A stretch of DNA of 64,000 nucleotides, taken from Herbidospora solisilvae. GTDB lineage: Bacteria > Actinomycetota > Actinomycetes > Streptosporangiales > Streptosporangiaceae. Position 1 is the first letter of the stretch. Every line of letters starts with the position of its first letter. A program made the translations under genes and the position numbers. Where the stretch lies: positions 372,001-436,000 of the forward strand of contig NZ_WXEW01000001.1 in assembly GCF_009901565.1 (NCBI RefSeq), given 5' to 3'. Below are positions 35,858-44,216 of this stretch, in pieces. The notes below the pieces were generated by a model. That model ran no database searches and was not told the origin of the DNA. It was given only the letters and a program-made list of their open reading frames with translations.

Positions 35858-36214
35858 TCAGCTTTCCACGGGCTCCCGCTGCGCCGCCACGAAGGCGTCG
35901 ATGACGTCTTCGGGCAGTTTCCCGCGTGCGGGGACCTCCATGCCCTGGGCCTTGGCCCAGTCGCGGACGTCGGTGTTGGTGAAGCCCTGCAGCTTGCTCG
36001 GCTCGGCCGGCTTGCGGCCCCGTCCGGCCTGCTTGACCTCACGGCCCTTCTCGATCGCCAGCTCGATCAGGCCGACGGCCTCGGCGAGGCGTTCGTGGTT
36101 GGCCTCGGACAGGTCGATCGCGAACAGCTTGTCGAGCAGGCGGAACTCCCGCCGCGAGACGTCTTCCCCTTCGGACGCGTCGAGATCATCGATCAGGACG
36201 ACCTTCTCGGCCAC
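35858..36214 (-). CDS. Lsr2-family nucleoid-associated protein
   Basis: 118 aa, equal to the Lsr2 family length. The N-terminal dimerisation part reads MAEKVVLIDDLDASEGEDVS and IDLSEANHERLAEAV. The C-terminal DNA-binding part reads NTDVRDWAKAQGMEVPARGK-LPEDVIDAFVAA. Lsr2 binds AT-rich DNA through an RGR loop; here the loop is ARGK, a conservative change. It silences foreign AT-rich genes, interesting so near two low-GC zones. GTG start with GGGGGAG upstream. Actinomycetes often have several paralogues; this one is diverged in the oligomerisation domain. Confidence 0.85.
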   Translation of the reverse strand: MAEKVVLIDDLDASEGEDVSRREFRLLDKLFAIDLSEANHERLAEAVGLIELAIEKGREVKQAGRGRKPAEPSKLQGFTNTDVRDWAKAQGMEVPARGKLPEDVIDAFVAAQREPVES

Positions 36215-36256
36215 GTGGCTACTCCCCCGGTCTTCACTTTTACGGAAGCCGACAGC

Positions 36257-37348
36257 CTATTCGATCTGCTGCCACCACCCGTCCACAAGCGGAGGCTCGT
36301 CGACCGCGAACCGCTCGCCGGGCCTGGGCACGGCCAGGTGGACGCCCCGGCCCTTCGCCTCGCGCCACAACCGGTCGACCGGCTCGCCCCACGAGTGGAA
36401 GGCCAGCGTGAACGTGCACCAGTGGACCGGCACCAGCAGCCCGGCGTTCAGGTCGAGGTGGGCGCGGACCGCCTCCTCGGGCGTCATGTGGATGTCGGGC
36501 CAGCTCTCGCTGTAGGCGCCGATCTGCACCAGCGCCACGTCGAACGGGCCGTGGCGGCGGCCGATCTCGGCGTACCCCTCGAAGTAGCCGGAGTCCCCGG
36601 TGTAGAAGACCTTGCGGCGTTCGCCTGCCACCACCCACGAGCCCCACAGGGTGGTGTTGCGGGTGAAGGAGCGGCCGGAGAAGTGGCGGGCCTCGGTGAC
36701 CGTGAGGGTGAGGCCGCGGACGGTGACGCTCTCGTTCCAGTCGAGCTCGACGATCCGCGACTCGGGCACGCCCCACCGCTCCAGATGGGCGCCGACGCCG
36801 AGGGGGACGACGAAGGGCGCGTCCTGGAAGCCGGTGAGGGCCTGGACGGTCCGCATGTCGAGGTGGTCGTAGTGGTCGTGGGAGATCACGATGGCGTCGA
36901 GCCGGGGCAGCATGTCGATCGGCTGCGGCGGCCTGTGGTTGCGCCGGGGGCCGGCGAACGGCACCGGCGAGCATCGGTCGCTCCACACCGGGTCGAACAG
37001 GACCCGGCGGCCCTCGACCTCGGCCAGCACGGTCGCGTGGCCGTACCAGATGATGTCGAGGTCGCTGATCGGGTCGGGCGCGGGCGTGACCACGGGGATG
37101 ACGCCGCGCGGGCGGCGCTGCTCGCGGCCGAAGAGAAGGTCGCGGAGGATCTTGGTGGTCTCCTCGCGCGGGGTGACGACCGCGGGCGCCGAGTTGGCGA
37201 ACGCGGTGCCGCGGAACTGCGGGGAACGGCGGACCCTGTCGGCGCGCGCGCCTGTGGGGTCGGCGCCCATCGCCTCGGGGACGTCGCGCAGCTTCCACGC
37301 GACTCCAGCGGCCAGTGCCCCCGCGACAAGCCATCCGGTTTTTCGCAT
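36257..37348 (-). CDS. Membrane-anchored metallo-beta-lactamase-fold hydrolase (UlaG/NAPE-PLD-like)
   Basis: 363 aa. An N-terminal hydrophobic segment (TGWLVAGALAAGVAWKL, about 4-20) is a signal or anchor. The binuclear metal motif is SHDHYDHLD (about 158-166), with later ligands in ARHFSGR (about 218), FYTGDSGY (about 247) and VPVHWCTF (about 307). Overall it matches the beta-lactamase superfamily group containing N-acyl-phosphatidylethanolamine phospholipase D and UlaG-like lactonases. The substrate is unknown and may be a lipid. It is divergent from the next gene and 43 bp upstream of lsr2 on the same strand. Confidence 0.88.
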   Translation of the reverse strand: MRKTGWLVAGALAAGVAWKLRDVPEAMGADPTGARADRVRRSPQFRGTAFANSAPAVVTPREETTKILRDLLFGREQRRPRGVIPVVTPAPDPISDLDIIWYGHATVLAEVEGRRVLFDPVWSDRCSPVPFAGPRRNHRPPQPIDMLPRLDAIVISHDHYDHLDMRTVQALTGFQDAPFVVPLGVGAHLERWGVPESRIVELDWNESVTVRGLTLTVTEARHFSGRSFTRNTTLWGSWVVAGERRKVFYTGDSGYFEGYAEIGRRHGPFDVALVQIGAYSESWPDIHMTPEEAVRAHLDLNAGLLVPVHWCTFTLAFHSWGEPVDRLWREAKGRGVHLAVPRPGERFAVDEPPLVDGWWQQIE

Positions 37349-37428
37349 ACGAGGAATGGTGTCACAGCACCTTGATCAGCCGGTCGGGAGACACCGTGTC
37401 GCGGCGCGAGTGGCTACAGTGCCAAGGG

Positions 37429-37926
37429 ATGAACCAGGAAAAATCCCGCCACGTCATGTCGACGGCGCCCTACGCGTGCAGTTGCGGGGCCGACCTGCCC
37501 GACCAGATGTCGGCCGAACTCCACGCCTCCGAGGCCAATCTGTGTACGGTCTGCCTCGGCACCCTCGAAGAGGAGCCCTTCCCCGGCTGGCGGCGGCGCT
37601 GCCTCGCCTGCGCCGGAACCGGCCGCCGCGGCCCGCAGCTCGTGTGGGAACTGGCGCACGCCGAGGCCGAGACCGCCATCCCGGTCCGGGTCGTCCTGGC
37701 GCTGCTGCCCGGACGGCCGTTCCGCCTGTCCGAACTCGCCGACCTGGTGCGCGAACGCCTCAACCTGCCGCCGGGCCGGTTGCCGGTCGGCCCCCGGGTC
37801 CGGGACATCCTGCTCCAGCTCCAGCAGGAGGGCGAGGTCGCCCTGATCTCGGCCCCCGAGCAGCTCCTGGACGATTCGGGAGCGGTCCTCTATGACGACC
37901 CATACTGGGTGAAGACCGTCCGATAG
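37429..37926 (+). CDS. Hypothetical protein with Cys pairs and winged-helix-like C-terminus
   Basis: 165 aa, family not recognised. The N-terminus has CSCGADLPD, CTVC and CLAC motifs (about residues 18-62) suggesting zinc binding. The C-terminal half (LSELADLVRERLNLPPGRLP, then VGPRVRDILLQLQQEGEVAL) looks like a winged helix. ATG 37429 has an abutting AAGGG, so ATG 37456 is an alternative. The stop codon lies in the palindrome that precedes the PemK/MazF-like gene. Confidence 0.6.
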   Translation: MNQEKSRHVMSTAPYACSCGADLPDQMSAELHASEANLCTVCLGTLEEEPFPGWRRRCLACAGTGRRGPQLVWELAHAEAETAIPVRVVLALLPGRPFRLSELADLVRERLNLPPGRLPVGPRVRDILLQLQQEGEVALISAPEQLLDDSGAVLYDDPYWVKTVR

Positions 37927-37936
37927 GGTACCTATC
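37922..37936 (+). promoter_or_regulatory. Palindrome and leaderless promoter of the PemK/MazF-like gene
   Basis: GATAGG-GTA-CCTATC (37922-37936) is a perfect inverted repeat ending right at GTG 37937. It contains TAGGGT (37924-37929), a TANNNT -10 box 7 bases before the start codon. A protein binding the palindrome would block transcription, fitting autoregulation. Confidence 0.5.
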
Positions 37937-38368
37937 GTGCGTGATCATGGAGAGGACCCGCGCCCGTCGCGGGGCGCCGTCCGCGAGGTCCACCGGATCG
38001 ACCGTGCGGCCCGCATGGAGTACTCGCCCGACCTCGACGGCATGGCCGACCCCGGTGAGGTCGTCTGGACGTGGGTCCCCTACGAGGAGGACCCGTCCCG
38101 GGGCAAGGACCGCCCCCTGCTCGTCGTGGGGCGCCACGGCCGCCGCCTGCTCGGCATGATGCTCTCCAGCAAGGGCGACGAGTCCGCCGACTGGCTGCCC
38201 CTGGGCGTGTGGGGCGGGGATTCCCGGCCGTCTTACCTGCGCCTGGACCGGGTCTTCGAGATGAACGAGGACGACATCCGGCGGGAGGGCGCGGTGCTCG
38301 ACCCGATGCGCTTCGCCAGGGTCGCGGCGGTGCTGAAGAAGACATGGAGCTGGGCGGCCGACGGCTGA
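37937..38368 (+). CDS. PemK/MazF-family toxin-like protein, no antitoxin nearby
   Basis: 143 aa. The core GEVVWTWVPYEEDPSRGKDRPLLVVGRHG is the MazF/PemK beta-barrel signature (P-x-G-x-x-K-x-RP-x-x-V), followed by MLSSKGDES and YLRLDRVF. MazF proteins are mRNA interferases. No small antitoxin gene overlaps or precedes it; the upstream gene is larger and Cys-rich. Stand-alone copies like this are common in actinomycetes and may not be toxic. The start is GTG 37937, leaderless by position. Confidence 0.78.
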   Translation: MRDHGEDPRPSRGAVREVHRIDRAARMEYSPDLDGMADPGEVVWTWVPYEEDPSRGKDRPLLVVGRHGRRLLGMMLSSKGDESADWLPLGVWGGDSRPSYLRLDRVFEMNEDDIRREGAVLDPMRFARVAAVLKKTWSWAADG

Positions 38369-38440
38369 CTTCCACCCGCCTTGGGGACGGACGATCCTTC
38401 CCAACCTGACCGGTGGTGCCGGCCACAGCGGCGCGGCCTC

Positions 38441-38486
38441 AAGACTTTAATCCGTAGGTCAGGTTCGAATCCCTGGCGCCCCACCA
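38441..38486 (+). pseudogene. 3' remnant of a tRNA gene (tRNA-Lys-like)
   Basis: The segment holds an anticodon-loop-like CTTTAATCCG, a variable-region-like TAGGTC, a T-arm with GGTTCGAATCC and an acceptor end GCGCCCC-ACCA. The 5' half is missing: no GGGGCGC or D-arm lies upstream. The T-arm is off by one or two bases, so it is not functional. The anticodon context is most like tRNA-Lys. Such 3' fragments are left by integrases that target tRNA genes. TGACCGGTGG is repeated on both sides (38407 and 38501). Confidence 0.6.
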
Positions 38487-38748
38487 TTTATGACCCGATT
38501 TGACCGGTGGTTTTGCGCCGGTTTCGGGGCCTCGGCGGCGAGGCGAGATCGGCTGTGGTCGCTCGCCGATTGCTCATTGGTACGTCCCCACACCGGGCGA
38601 AGATCGCCAAGTTGGCCGACGTCATGTCCGGCCCTGTGGGTTGCGAAAACCGGAAGCCGGCCTCTGACCTGTGATCATCTCTACTTCGTCTATGCGGCCC
38701 GCCGGTACTGGTTGATCAGGCCGCCAAGTAGCTCACTGCGTTGCAGGC

Positions 38749-39684
38749 TTACCTGATCGAGATCAGTGGGTGTAGCCGGTCATGTGGTGGTTGAGGTGGC
38801 CGGCGGCCTCGTGAGCGATGAGGACGGTGCTGGTTGTAATGCCGTTGATATCCCTGCAGGACTTGACGGAGATGGCCTTCGTCGTAGATCAGCAGCCGGT
38901 CGATGCATTCCCTTCGAACGGTGCCGACCCAACGCTCGGCTATCGCGTTGGCCCGCGGGGCGCGCACCGGCGTCATGATGACGCGGGCACCGAGTGAGGT
39001 GAACACCTCGTCGAAGACCGCAGTGAACATGGCGTCGCGGTCGCGAATGAGGAATTTGATGCCTTCGGCTCGATCCGTCAGCTTCATGACCAGGTTGCGG
39101 GCCTGCTGAGCAACCCAGGCTCCAGTCGGAGGCGCCGTGACGCCCACGACGTGAACCGCGCGGGTGGCGTGCTCGATGAAGAACAACGTAGAGCCGCTTG
39201 AGAAAGACGGTGTCGACGTAGAACAGATCGCACGCCCAAATACCCTCGGCCCGCGCCTTAAGGAACTGACTCCAACTCGGGCCGATACGACGTGACGCCT
39301 GATGGAGCCCCGGCTCTTGTGTACGGTGCTGGGCGGTACCGACGCCGGCCAACTCTCCGCTGATGCGTTGATAGCCCCACGTGGAATTCTCCCCGCCAGG
39401 TCGCAACACTGCCTCCCGGATGTCCGCACGGGTGGAGGGACGACCTGGGCCTTTGGACGGGTAGGTCCATCGGCGCGTCACCAGTGCACGGTGCCAGCGC
39501 AGCAACGTCGCGGGGGTGACGAAGAAGACGTCCCCACGACGAGCGGGGAAGCAGGCGCGAGCACGACCCGATCCCCAGGTTGAAGATCGGGACGGTTCGC
39601 CTGACGGCGCAACACGACGATCTGATGACGAAGCACCACAATCTCGGCCGTCTTGGCCCGATCACCGCAACCCAGCAAGACCAA
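38749..39684 (-). mobile_element. Broken insertion sequence: integrase-core transposase in three frames
   Basis: A DDE transposase of the rve/integrase-core type is scattered over three minus-strand frames. The N-terminal piece is about 39684-39520 (EIVVLRHQIVVLRRQ). The middle is about 39505-39200 (LRWHRALVTRRWTYP, GYQRISGELAGVG, then ACDLFYVDTVFLKRLYV). The C-terminal piece is to 38749 (IEHATRAVHVVGVTAPPT, LIRDRDAMF, ANAIAERWVGTVRRECIDRL). All three acidic residues (D in CDLF, D in RDRD, E in AERW) can be traced, but at least two frameshifts make it inactive. I could not define terminal inverted repeats. Confidence 0.8.
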
Positions 39685-39790
39685 AAGCTGAAATACACGC
39701 CCGAGGACGAGGTAGAGGAAGGATCACAACACCGTCAGGAGGAAGCCCGAGACCTCATCATGCTCAAGCCACGAACCCCCAAGTCAACCC

Positions 39791-39955
39791 TGGCAGCTGA
39801 GTTTCCGCATCCCCACAGGCACCTTCCGCCAGCGCGCCGAACTGACCAAGCCCCAGCGCGACATCCTGGCCAAACTCGACATCCCGACCCCGAAAGAAGA
39901 TCGTCGAGGCTACACCCGCCGCAGACGCCGGACCAGGCACAACACCTACGCCTAG
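39791..39955 (+). pseudogene. Possible transposase C-terminal remnant
   Basis: A 54-codon tail reads WQLSFRIPTGTFRQRAELTK, then PQRDILAKLDIPTPKEDRRG and an Arg-rich end with a TAG stop. It looks like the C-terminus of an IS-type transposase, but there is no upstream coding sequence in frame. It lies directly behind the broken insertion sequence, on the opposite strand. The family is not identified with confidence. Confidence 0.35.
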
Positions 39956-40116
39956 TGACACGCCGCATCAGCGCGCCCCGACAACCTTCCGCAGCTCACA
40001 GCCCAGATTCATGTGCTTTTCCACTACACATCTGCGGAACGCAGGTCCCCCGGCCATGCTGGCAGTTCGCCGGATTTGCCCTACTCACGCCGAGTTGATC
40101 AGGTACGTATTGGAGC

Positions 40117-40818
40117 GTGTCCTCTCCCTTACCTCGGCGCAAAATCACCTTCCCGGTAGCCTCCAGCCGTAAAGAAGACCCAGCCGCCCGCGTTGTCTCC
40201 TGGTGGGCCATGGTCGGCACGATGATGGCAGGAATTTCCGCCATGGCGGCCCTTGCTGTTTCACTGTTGGCTCTCGACCTCCAACTTCGACAGCAGAGCG
40301 AGCAGCAGGGAATGCGTAAAGCTCGCTTCGCGTCGAAGGTTACCTGGTGGGGCGAGAAATCAAAAGACGGAGTTCGCGTCATCGCAGTTCAAAACAGCAG
40401 CTCCGAACCCATGCGAGCCACCATCGTTCTGCATGCTGTCAAATTCACCGAAAACTCATCAAATCCTACGTCATCTACCAGCACAATAACTCAGTCCGAA
40501 AAATCCAGGGACGTAAAAATCGATCTCGGCACGCTCTCCCCCTGCGCCATAAGTCGCTATAACATTGGAGCGTTCATGTCACGCCGCGTCGGAGAAGATG
40601 GCAACTTCAGGTTTACAGGTTACGGACCATCCACCTTGACGATCATCGACCCTTCCGGAACGGCATGGGCACGCAAATCCTCAGGCGAGCTCGCACTGGC
40701 GGATACATCTTCAGATAAACCGATTATTGATTTACGCGACGAACTCGACGATCCACGAATTGTGGACTCAAGCGATACTGCAGCCAGAGAACCATCTCTG
40801 GCTTGTTCAAGCGATTGA
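40117..40818 (+). CDS. Hypothetical single-pass membrane protein, low GC
   Basis: 233 aa. One transmembrane helix (about residues 28-55, VVSWWAMVGTMMAGISAMAA) is followed by a short helix (DLQLRQQSEQQ) and a beta-rich domain of about 150 aa, probably a C-terminal domain outside the bilayer. No known motif is present. Third-position GC is much lower than in neighbours, and codons such as AAA, TCA and ATA occur, so it is probably horizontally acquired. GTG 40117 is preceded by TTGGAG. It lies in a decayed accessory zone behind the tRNA remnant and insertion sequence debris. Confidence 0.55.
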   Translation: MSSPLPRRKITFPVASSRKEDPAARVVSWWAMVGTMMAGISAMAALAVSLLALDLQLRQQSEQQGMRKARFASKVTWWGEKSKDGVRVIAVQNSSSEPMRATIVLHAVKFTENSSNPTSSTSTITQSEKSRDVKIDLGTLSPCAISRYNIGAFMSRRVGEDGNFRFTGYGPSTLTIIDPSGTAWARKSSGELALADTSSDKPIIDLRDELDDPRIVDSSDTAAREPSLACSSD

Positions 40819-41436
40819 TGGGGGATTCGCCGCGACGCCAACCGGACCAAGATCACCGAATGGGCCGACTTCTCCGGTGTAGGCAGTGATGGTTCTGCCC
40901 AATGGGCGACTTCGTGTACGTCATCGAAGCCCTTACAACCGAAGACGGAATTCGACTTGAGTGTTGTTCGCATCTACGGCCCGTTCTGGCTGGTTCATCA
41001 CACTCCAGCCCGCCGGGCGCCCGGTAAGATCGTCACCATCCCCACGCGTAACGCGTGGAGCCTTGGATCCGCACAGGTAAGTCCTTACACTCCTCCAGAG
41101 AGGCACGCCAACCGCGCGTATACAAACGTCTACGGAGCTCGGGTCCAGGCCCGGATCCACTTTTGGATGACAGCAGAGTTGTTGTCTCATATACCGTTAG
41201 CACAAGAGCACGAACTTGAGCTGCTGGACACGCGGCTTCTATAGTCCAGACAACCAGCATCCGCGTTTCTTCGACATTCCCGTCACTAAGTTCTTCAGCG
41301 CGATGGCCCCATGAACTCTGAAACTGTCTACGCTGGCACTGGGTTGGCGCGCGAGAGTAGAAGTGCTGCCTCGTCGCGCCTACCTAGAGTGCAACCATGT
41401 CGACAGGATCCGATCAAAGAATGGAGGTGCTGAGTA
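40819..41436 (+). other. 618-bp stretch with no supported gene
   Basis: The longest plus-strand frame (to 41244) has no start with an SD, no motif and a mixed composition. It may be decayed coding sequence. The only clear signal is the SD (GGAGGTG) at its right end that serves the lipoprotein gene. Confidence 0.4.
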
Positions 41437-41748
41437 ATGAGTGAATTAGTCCTTAGGACGGTTGCAGCGATCACGGCGGGCGCGATCGCCTTGAGCGCCT
41501 GCCAGCCCCGGCGAGACGAAGAGTTCCAGATCGTCAACAGGACACAGGAGACGATCGCGGTGAGATGGAAATCAAACGACACACCACTCGCTACGCTCAC
41601 TCCTGGAAGCAGTACGTCCATGGGCGCCCCTGATGGCTGGTGCGATGGAAAATCGGATACGGCGCTGATCGCCACCAGCGAGAAGGGAAATACATACTTC
41701 TACGGCCCGAAGATCTGTGGAGGGGAAGACTGGTTTATAGAAGGGTGA
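41437..41748 (+). CDS. Small putative lipoprotein
   Basis: 103 aa. A signal peptide (MSELVLRTVAAITAGAIALS) ends in the lipobox LSAC, with Cys about residue 22, so the protein should be lipid-anchored outside. The mature part has three more Cys in the second half (WCDGK, KICGG). The start is strongly supported by GGAGGTG at the right distance. GC is lower than in neighbours. The function is unknown; it is an orphan in the accessory zone. Confidence 0.7.
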   Translation: MSELVLRTVAAITAGAIALSACQPRRDEEFQIVNRTQETIAVRWKSNDTPLATLTPGSSTSMGAPDGWCDGKSDTALIATSEKGNTYFYGPKICGGEDWFIEG

Positions 41749-41849
41749 TGTTCCTTCGATGGAATCGTTTTACTTGACACGTCTGCCGTGCACCCCATCT
41801 AGTCCCATATATCTCTCACACCTGTCCGAGAACAATTGCACCACCATCA

Positions 41850-42336
41850 TTGCGTTCTTCGGGTCCGGGCATGCCGAGGACGCCCCGAAGGCACGGGTTC
41901 ACCCTCGCCATCGGCAAGCAGGAGCAGGGAAGGTCGAGGCCCCCCGGGCGGCCTACCAGCTCGTCATCGAGTCCGGGCACCCCGATCACGCTCCGGCCGC
42001 GGCCCTGAACCTCGGCTGCCTGCTCGCGGGTCAAGGGGATCGGAGGGCGCGCGGGCGGCCTTCCAGATGGCCGCCGACGAGTCGCCGTGGGCGGAGTTCA
42101 ACCTGGCCCTCGTGCTCGCGAAGATGGACGACTTGAGGGAGATCGCGGCATACCGGCGGGTGATCGACTCCGGGCATGCCGAGGACGGGCCGAAGGCGGC
42201 CTACAACCTGGGGTAGGTGCTCCGCGAGCAGGGCGATCACGACGGTTCGCGGGCGGCCTACCAGATTTCCATCGACTCCGGGCATCCACAGGCGGATGAC
42301 GCCAGAGAGGCGATGGGCAATCTGCCCCGGTTGTGA
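41850..42336 (+). pseudogene. Decayed TPR-repeat protein fragment
   Basis: The units AAYQLVIESGHPDHAPAAAL, NLGCLLAGQGD, RAAFQMAADESPWAEFNLAL, YRRVIDSGHAEDGPKAAYNL and GDHDGSRAAYQISIDSGHPQ are the actinobacterial tetratricopeptide pattern. The series changes frame near 42040 and meets an in-frame TAG at 42214, with the final unit ending in TGA at 42334. No start or N-terminal domain is present. It is the tail of a once longer TPR protein. Confidence 0.7.
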
Positions 42337-42402
42337 GCGGACCAGCGCGGCGTGGGGTGCTCACTCGACACGGCAGTCTCCTGAGGAAGGGCAGCCCCAC
42401 GG

Positions 42403-43194
42403 CTACTCGTACGGCCGGGAGCGCCGACGCGGCACCGTCTCCCCCGGCGCCGACGACGATCTGATCGCCACGGCGGCCAGCGGCCGCTCCTCCGGTTCCA
42501 CCGGAGGCTCCGGCGGGGGCGTCGATCTGCGGTGCTTGCCCACCGAGAAGGCGAGCTTGCGCACGTGGAACCCGCCGAAGATGAGGCTCACCCCCACCGC
42601 CACCACCAGCACCCCCGTCGCCATCGCCGCGACCGGGTCCACTCCGGTCGCGTGGCTCGTGGTCGCGCTGACCGCGTCGGGCCGTAACGCCAGTGTCACG
42701 TCGGCCGGTTCGACGGTCAGGTCGGGCTTGACCATCCGGGGGATGCCGTAGCCGACGACCTTGCTCTCGTCGCGGACCTTTCGCTTCAGCCAGACCTTGT
42801 CGACGTTCGCCTCGATCGTGTGGATCTTGTCGCCGTCGACCCTCTCGACGATGCCCACGTGGTCGATGCCCTTGATGTCGTCGCCACCCGCCCAGTCGAA
42901 GAAGACCAGGGCTCCCGGCTCGGGTTCGTCCGTCCACGCCTGGCGCTGTTCGAACCAGCGCGCGTGGGAGGGCGTCCAGGCGAAGGCGCCGACGTAGTCG
43001 GTGACTCCGGCCTTGTCCGCGGCCCAGGCGATGAACATGTCACACCACGCGGCGTTGCGGTACTGGGGATCCTTGACGGTCTGGGCGTACCACGCGCCGT
43101 ATTTGGTGTGCTGTCCGGGCTTCTCCCGGTATCCGAGCTCTCGGGTGACGACGGCTAAAAGGTCGTTGGTGATCGTCTCTGGGGAACGTTCCAC
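42403..43194 (-). CDS. CHAP-domain amidase-like protein with C-terminal membrane segment
   Basis: 263 aa. The N-terminal CHAP domain has Cys51 in NAAWCDMFIAW, His112 in GIDHVGIVE and an acidic or amide residue in TIEANVD (about 127-132). This is the NlpC/P60-like amidase/peptidase fold, which usually cuts peptidoglycan. Residues about 183-205 (VAAMATGVLVVAVGVSLIFG) form a membrane helix near the C-terminus, followed by a Pro/Arg-rich tail. There is no N-terminal signal peptide, so topology is unclear. It is divergent from the DUF3152 gene. Confidence 0.85.
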   Translation of the reverse strand: MERSPETITNDLLAVVTRELGYREKPGQHTKYGAWYAQTVKDPQYRNAAWCDMFIAWAADKAGVTDYVGAFAWTPSHARWFEQRQAWTDEPEPGALVFFDWAGGDDIKGIDHVGIVERVDGDKIHTIEANVDKVWLKRKVRDESKVVGYGIPRMVKPDLTVEPADVTLALRPDAVSATTSHATGVDPVAAMATGVLVVAVGVSLIFGGFHVRKLAFSVGKHRRSTPPPEPPVEPEERPLAAVAIRSSSAPGETVPRRRSRPYE

Positions 43195-43350
43195 CCGCTC
43201 TGTCCTCCATGCCTCCCGATACCTGGACTGTAATTCGGAAATCGGAAGTACGCCCCCGATTCACCAGAAAGGGCGAGCAATACCCCCCAACCGTAACTGT
43301 GCGGATGATCTCCTCCCGTATGATCACGTTCAGTTCGTTTTGGGAGGGTC

Positions 43351-44076
43351 GTGAACCACCGTGTCCTGTTCGCGGCGGCCGGGATCGCCGTGGTGGGCGC
43401 GGTGACCTGGGGTTTCGCGCTGCCGTCCGAGGAGGTCCCGGAACCGGTGGCCCAGGTCGGGACCGTGCCACCGCCGGCCTCCCCCCGGGCGACGCTGCCG
43501 TACATCCCGCCGCCCGCCCCGACGCCGCCGCCGAGCACGCCGAAGAAGGTCAAGGTGCCGGAGAAGGGCTCGGGGAAGTACCGCGTCGCCGCGGGCGAGG
43601 CCGAACCCCGCGCGGGCAGGGCGCAGGTGATCAGGTACATGGTCGAGGTCGAAAAAGGGCTCCCCTTCGACGTGGACGAGTTCGCGACGGCCGTGCACGA
43701 GATCCTGAACGACCCCCGGGGCTGGGGGCGGTTCGAGCGGGTCTCCAACGGCTCGGCCCGGCTCCGGGTCACGCTCGCCACTCCCGGTACGACCAACCGC
43801 GAGTGCCTCCCGCTGCGCACGTTCGGCCAGCTCTCCTGCTGGAACGGCCGCCGGGCGGTGATCAACGCGCGCCGCTGGGCCTACGGCGCCGACACGTACA
43901 AGGACCTGGAGCTCTACCGGAAGTACGTCATCAGCCACGAGGTCGGCCACGGCCTCGGGCACGGCCACCGCGACTGCCCCGGCCGGGGGCGCGCGGCCCC
44001 GGTGATGGTCCAGCAGACGATCTCCCTGCGCGGCTGCAAGCCCAACCCGTGGCCGAACCCCGGGCGCGAGCCCTGA
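43351..44076 (+). CDS. DUF3152 protein, metzincin-like zinc protease
   Basis: 241 aa. An N-terminal membrane anchor (VLFAAAGIAVVGAVTWGF, about 5-22) and a Pro-rich linker (about 38-70) precede the DUF3152 domain (about 74-235). The zinc site is ISHEVGHGLGHGHRDCPG (194-211), an HExxHxxGHxxC metzincin-type motif, followed by the APVMVQQT turn. The protein should act at the outer face of the membrane; the substrate is unknown. The start is GTG after GGGAGGGTC. A -10-like TATGAT is at 43319-43324. Confidence 0.88.
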   Translation: MNHRVLFAAAGIAVVGAVTWGFALPSEEVPEPVAQVGTVPPPASPRATLPYIPPPAPTPPPSTPKKVKVPEKGSGKYRVAAGEAEPRAGRAQVIRYMVEVEKGLPFDVDEFATAVHEILNDPRGWGRFERVSNGSARLRVTLATPGTTNRECLPLRTFGQLSCWNGRRAVINARRWAYGADTYKDLELYRKYVISHEVGHGLGHGHRDCPGRGRAAPVMVQQTISLRGCKPNPWPNPGREP

Positions 44077-44216
44077 TGAACGTTTCGCGGGCGACCTCGG
44101 ACACTGACAGCGGAGCTTGACGGCCCGTCCACAACCCCCTGACACTGAGCCCCCCGCGGGCCGATCAAGAACGCTCCCGGCGGTCTGCGCCCAACGGACG
44201 AGCGGGAGGATCTGCG

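Noticed and set aside
38441-38486. Functional tRNA gene
   Set aside because: No 5' acceptor strand or D-arm is present upstream, and the T-arm pairing is imperfect. Only a 3' remnant is supported.
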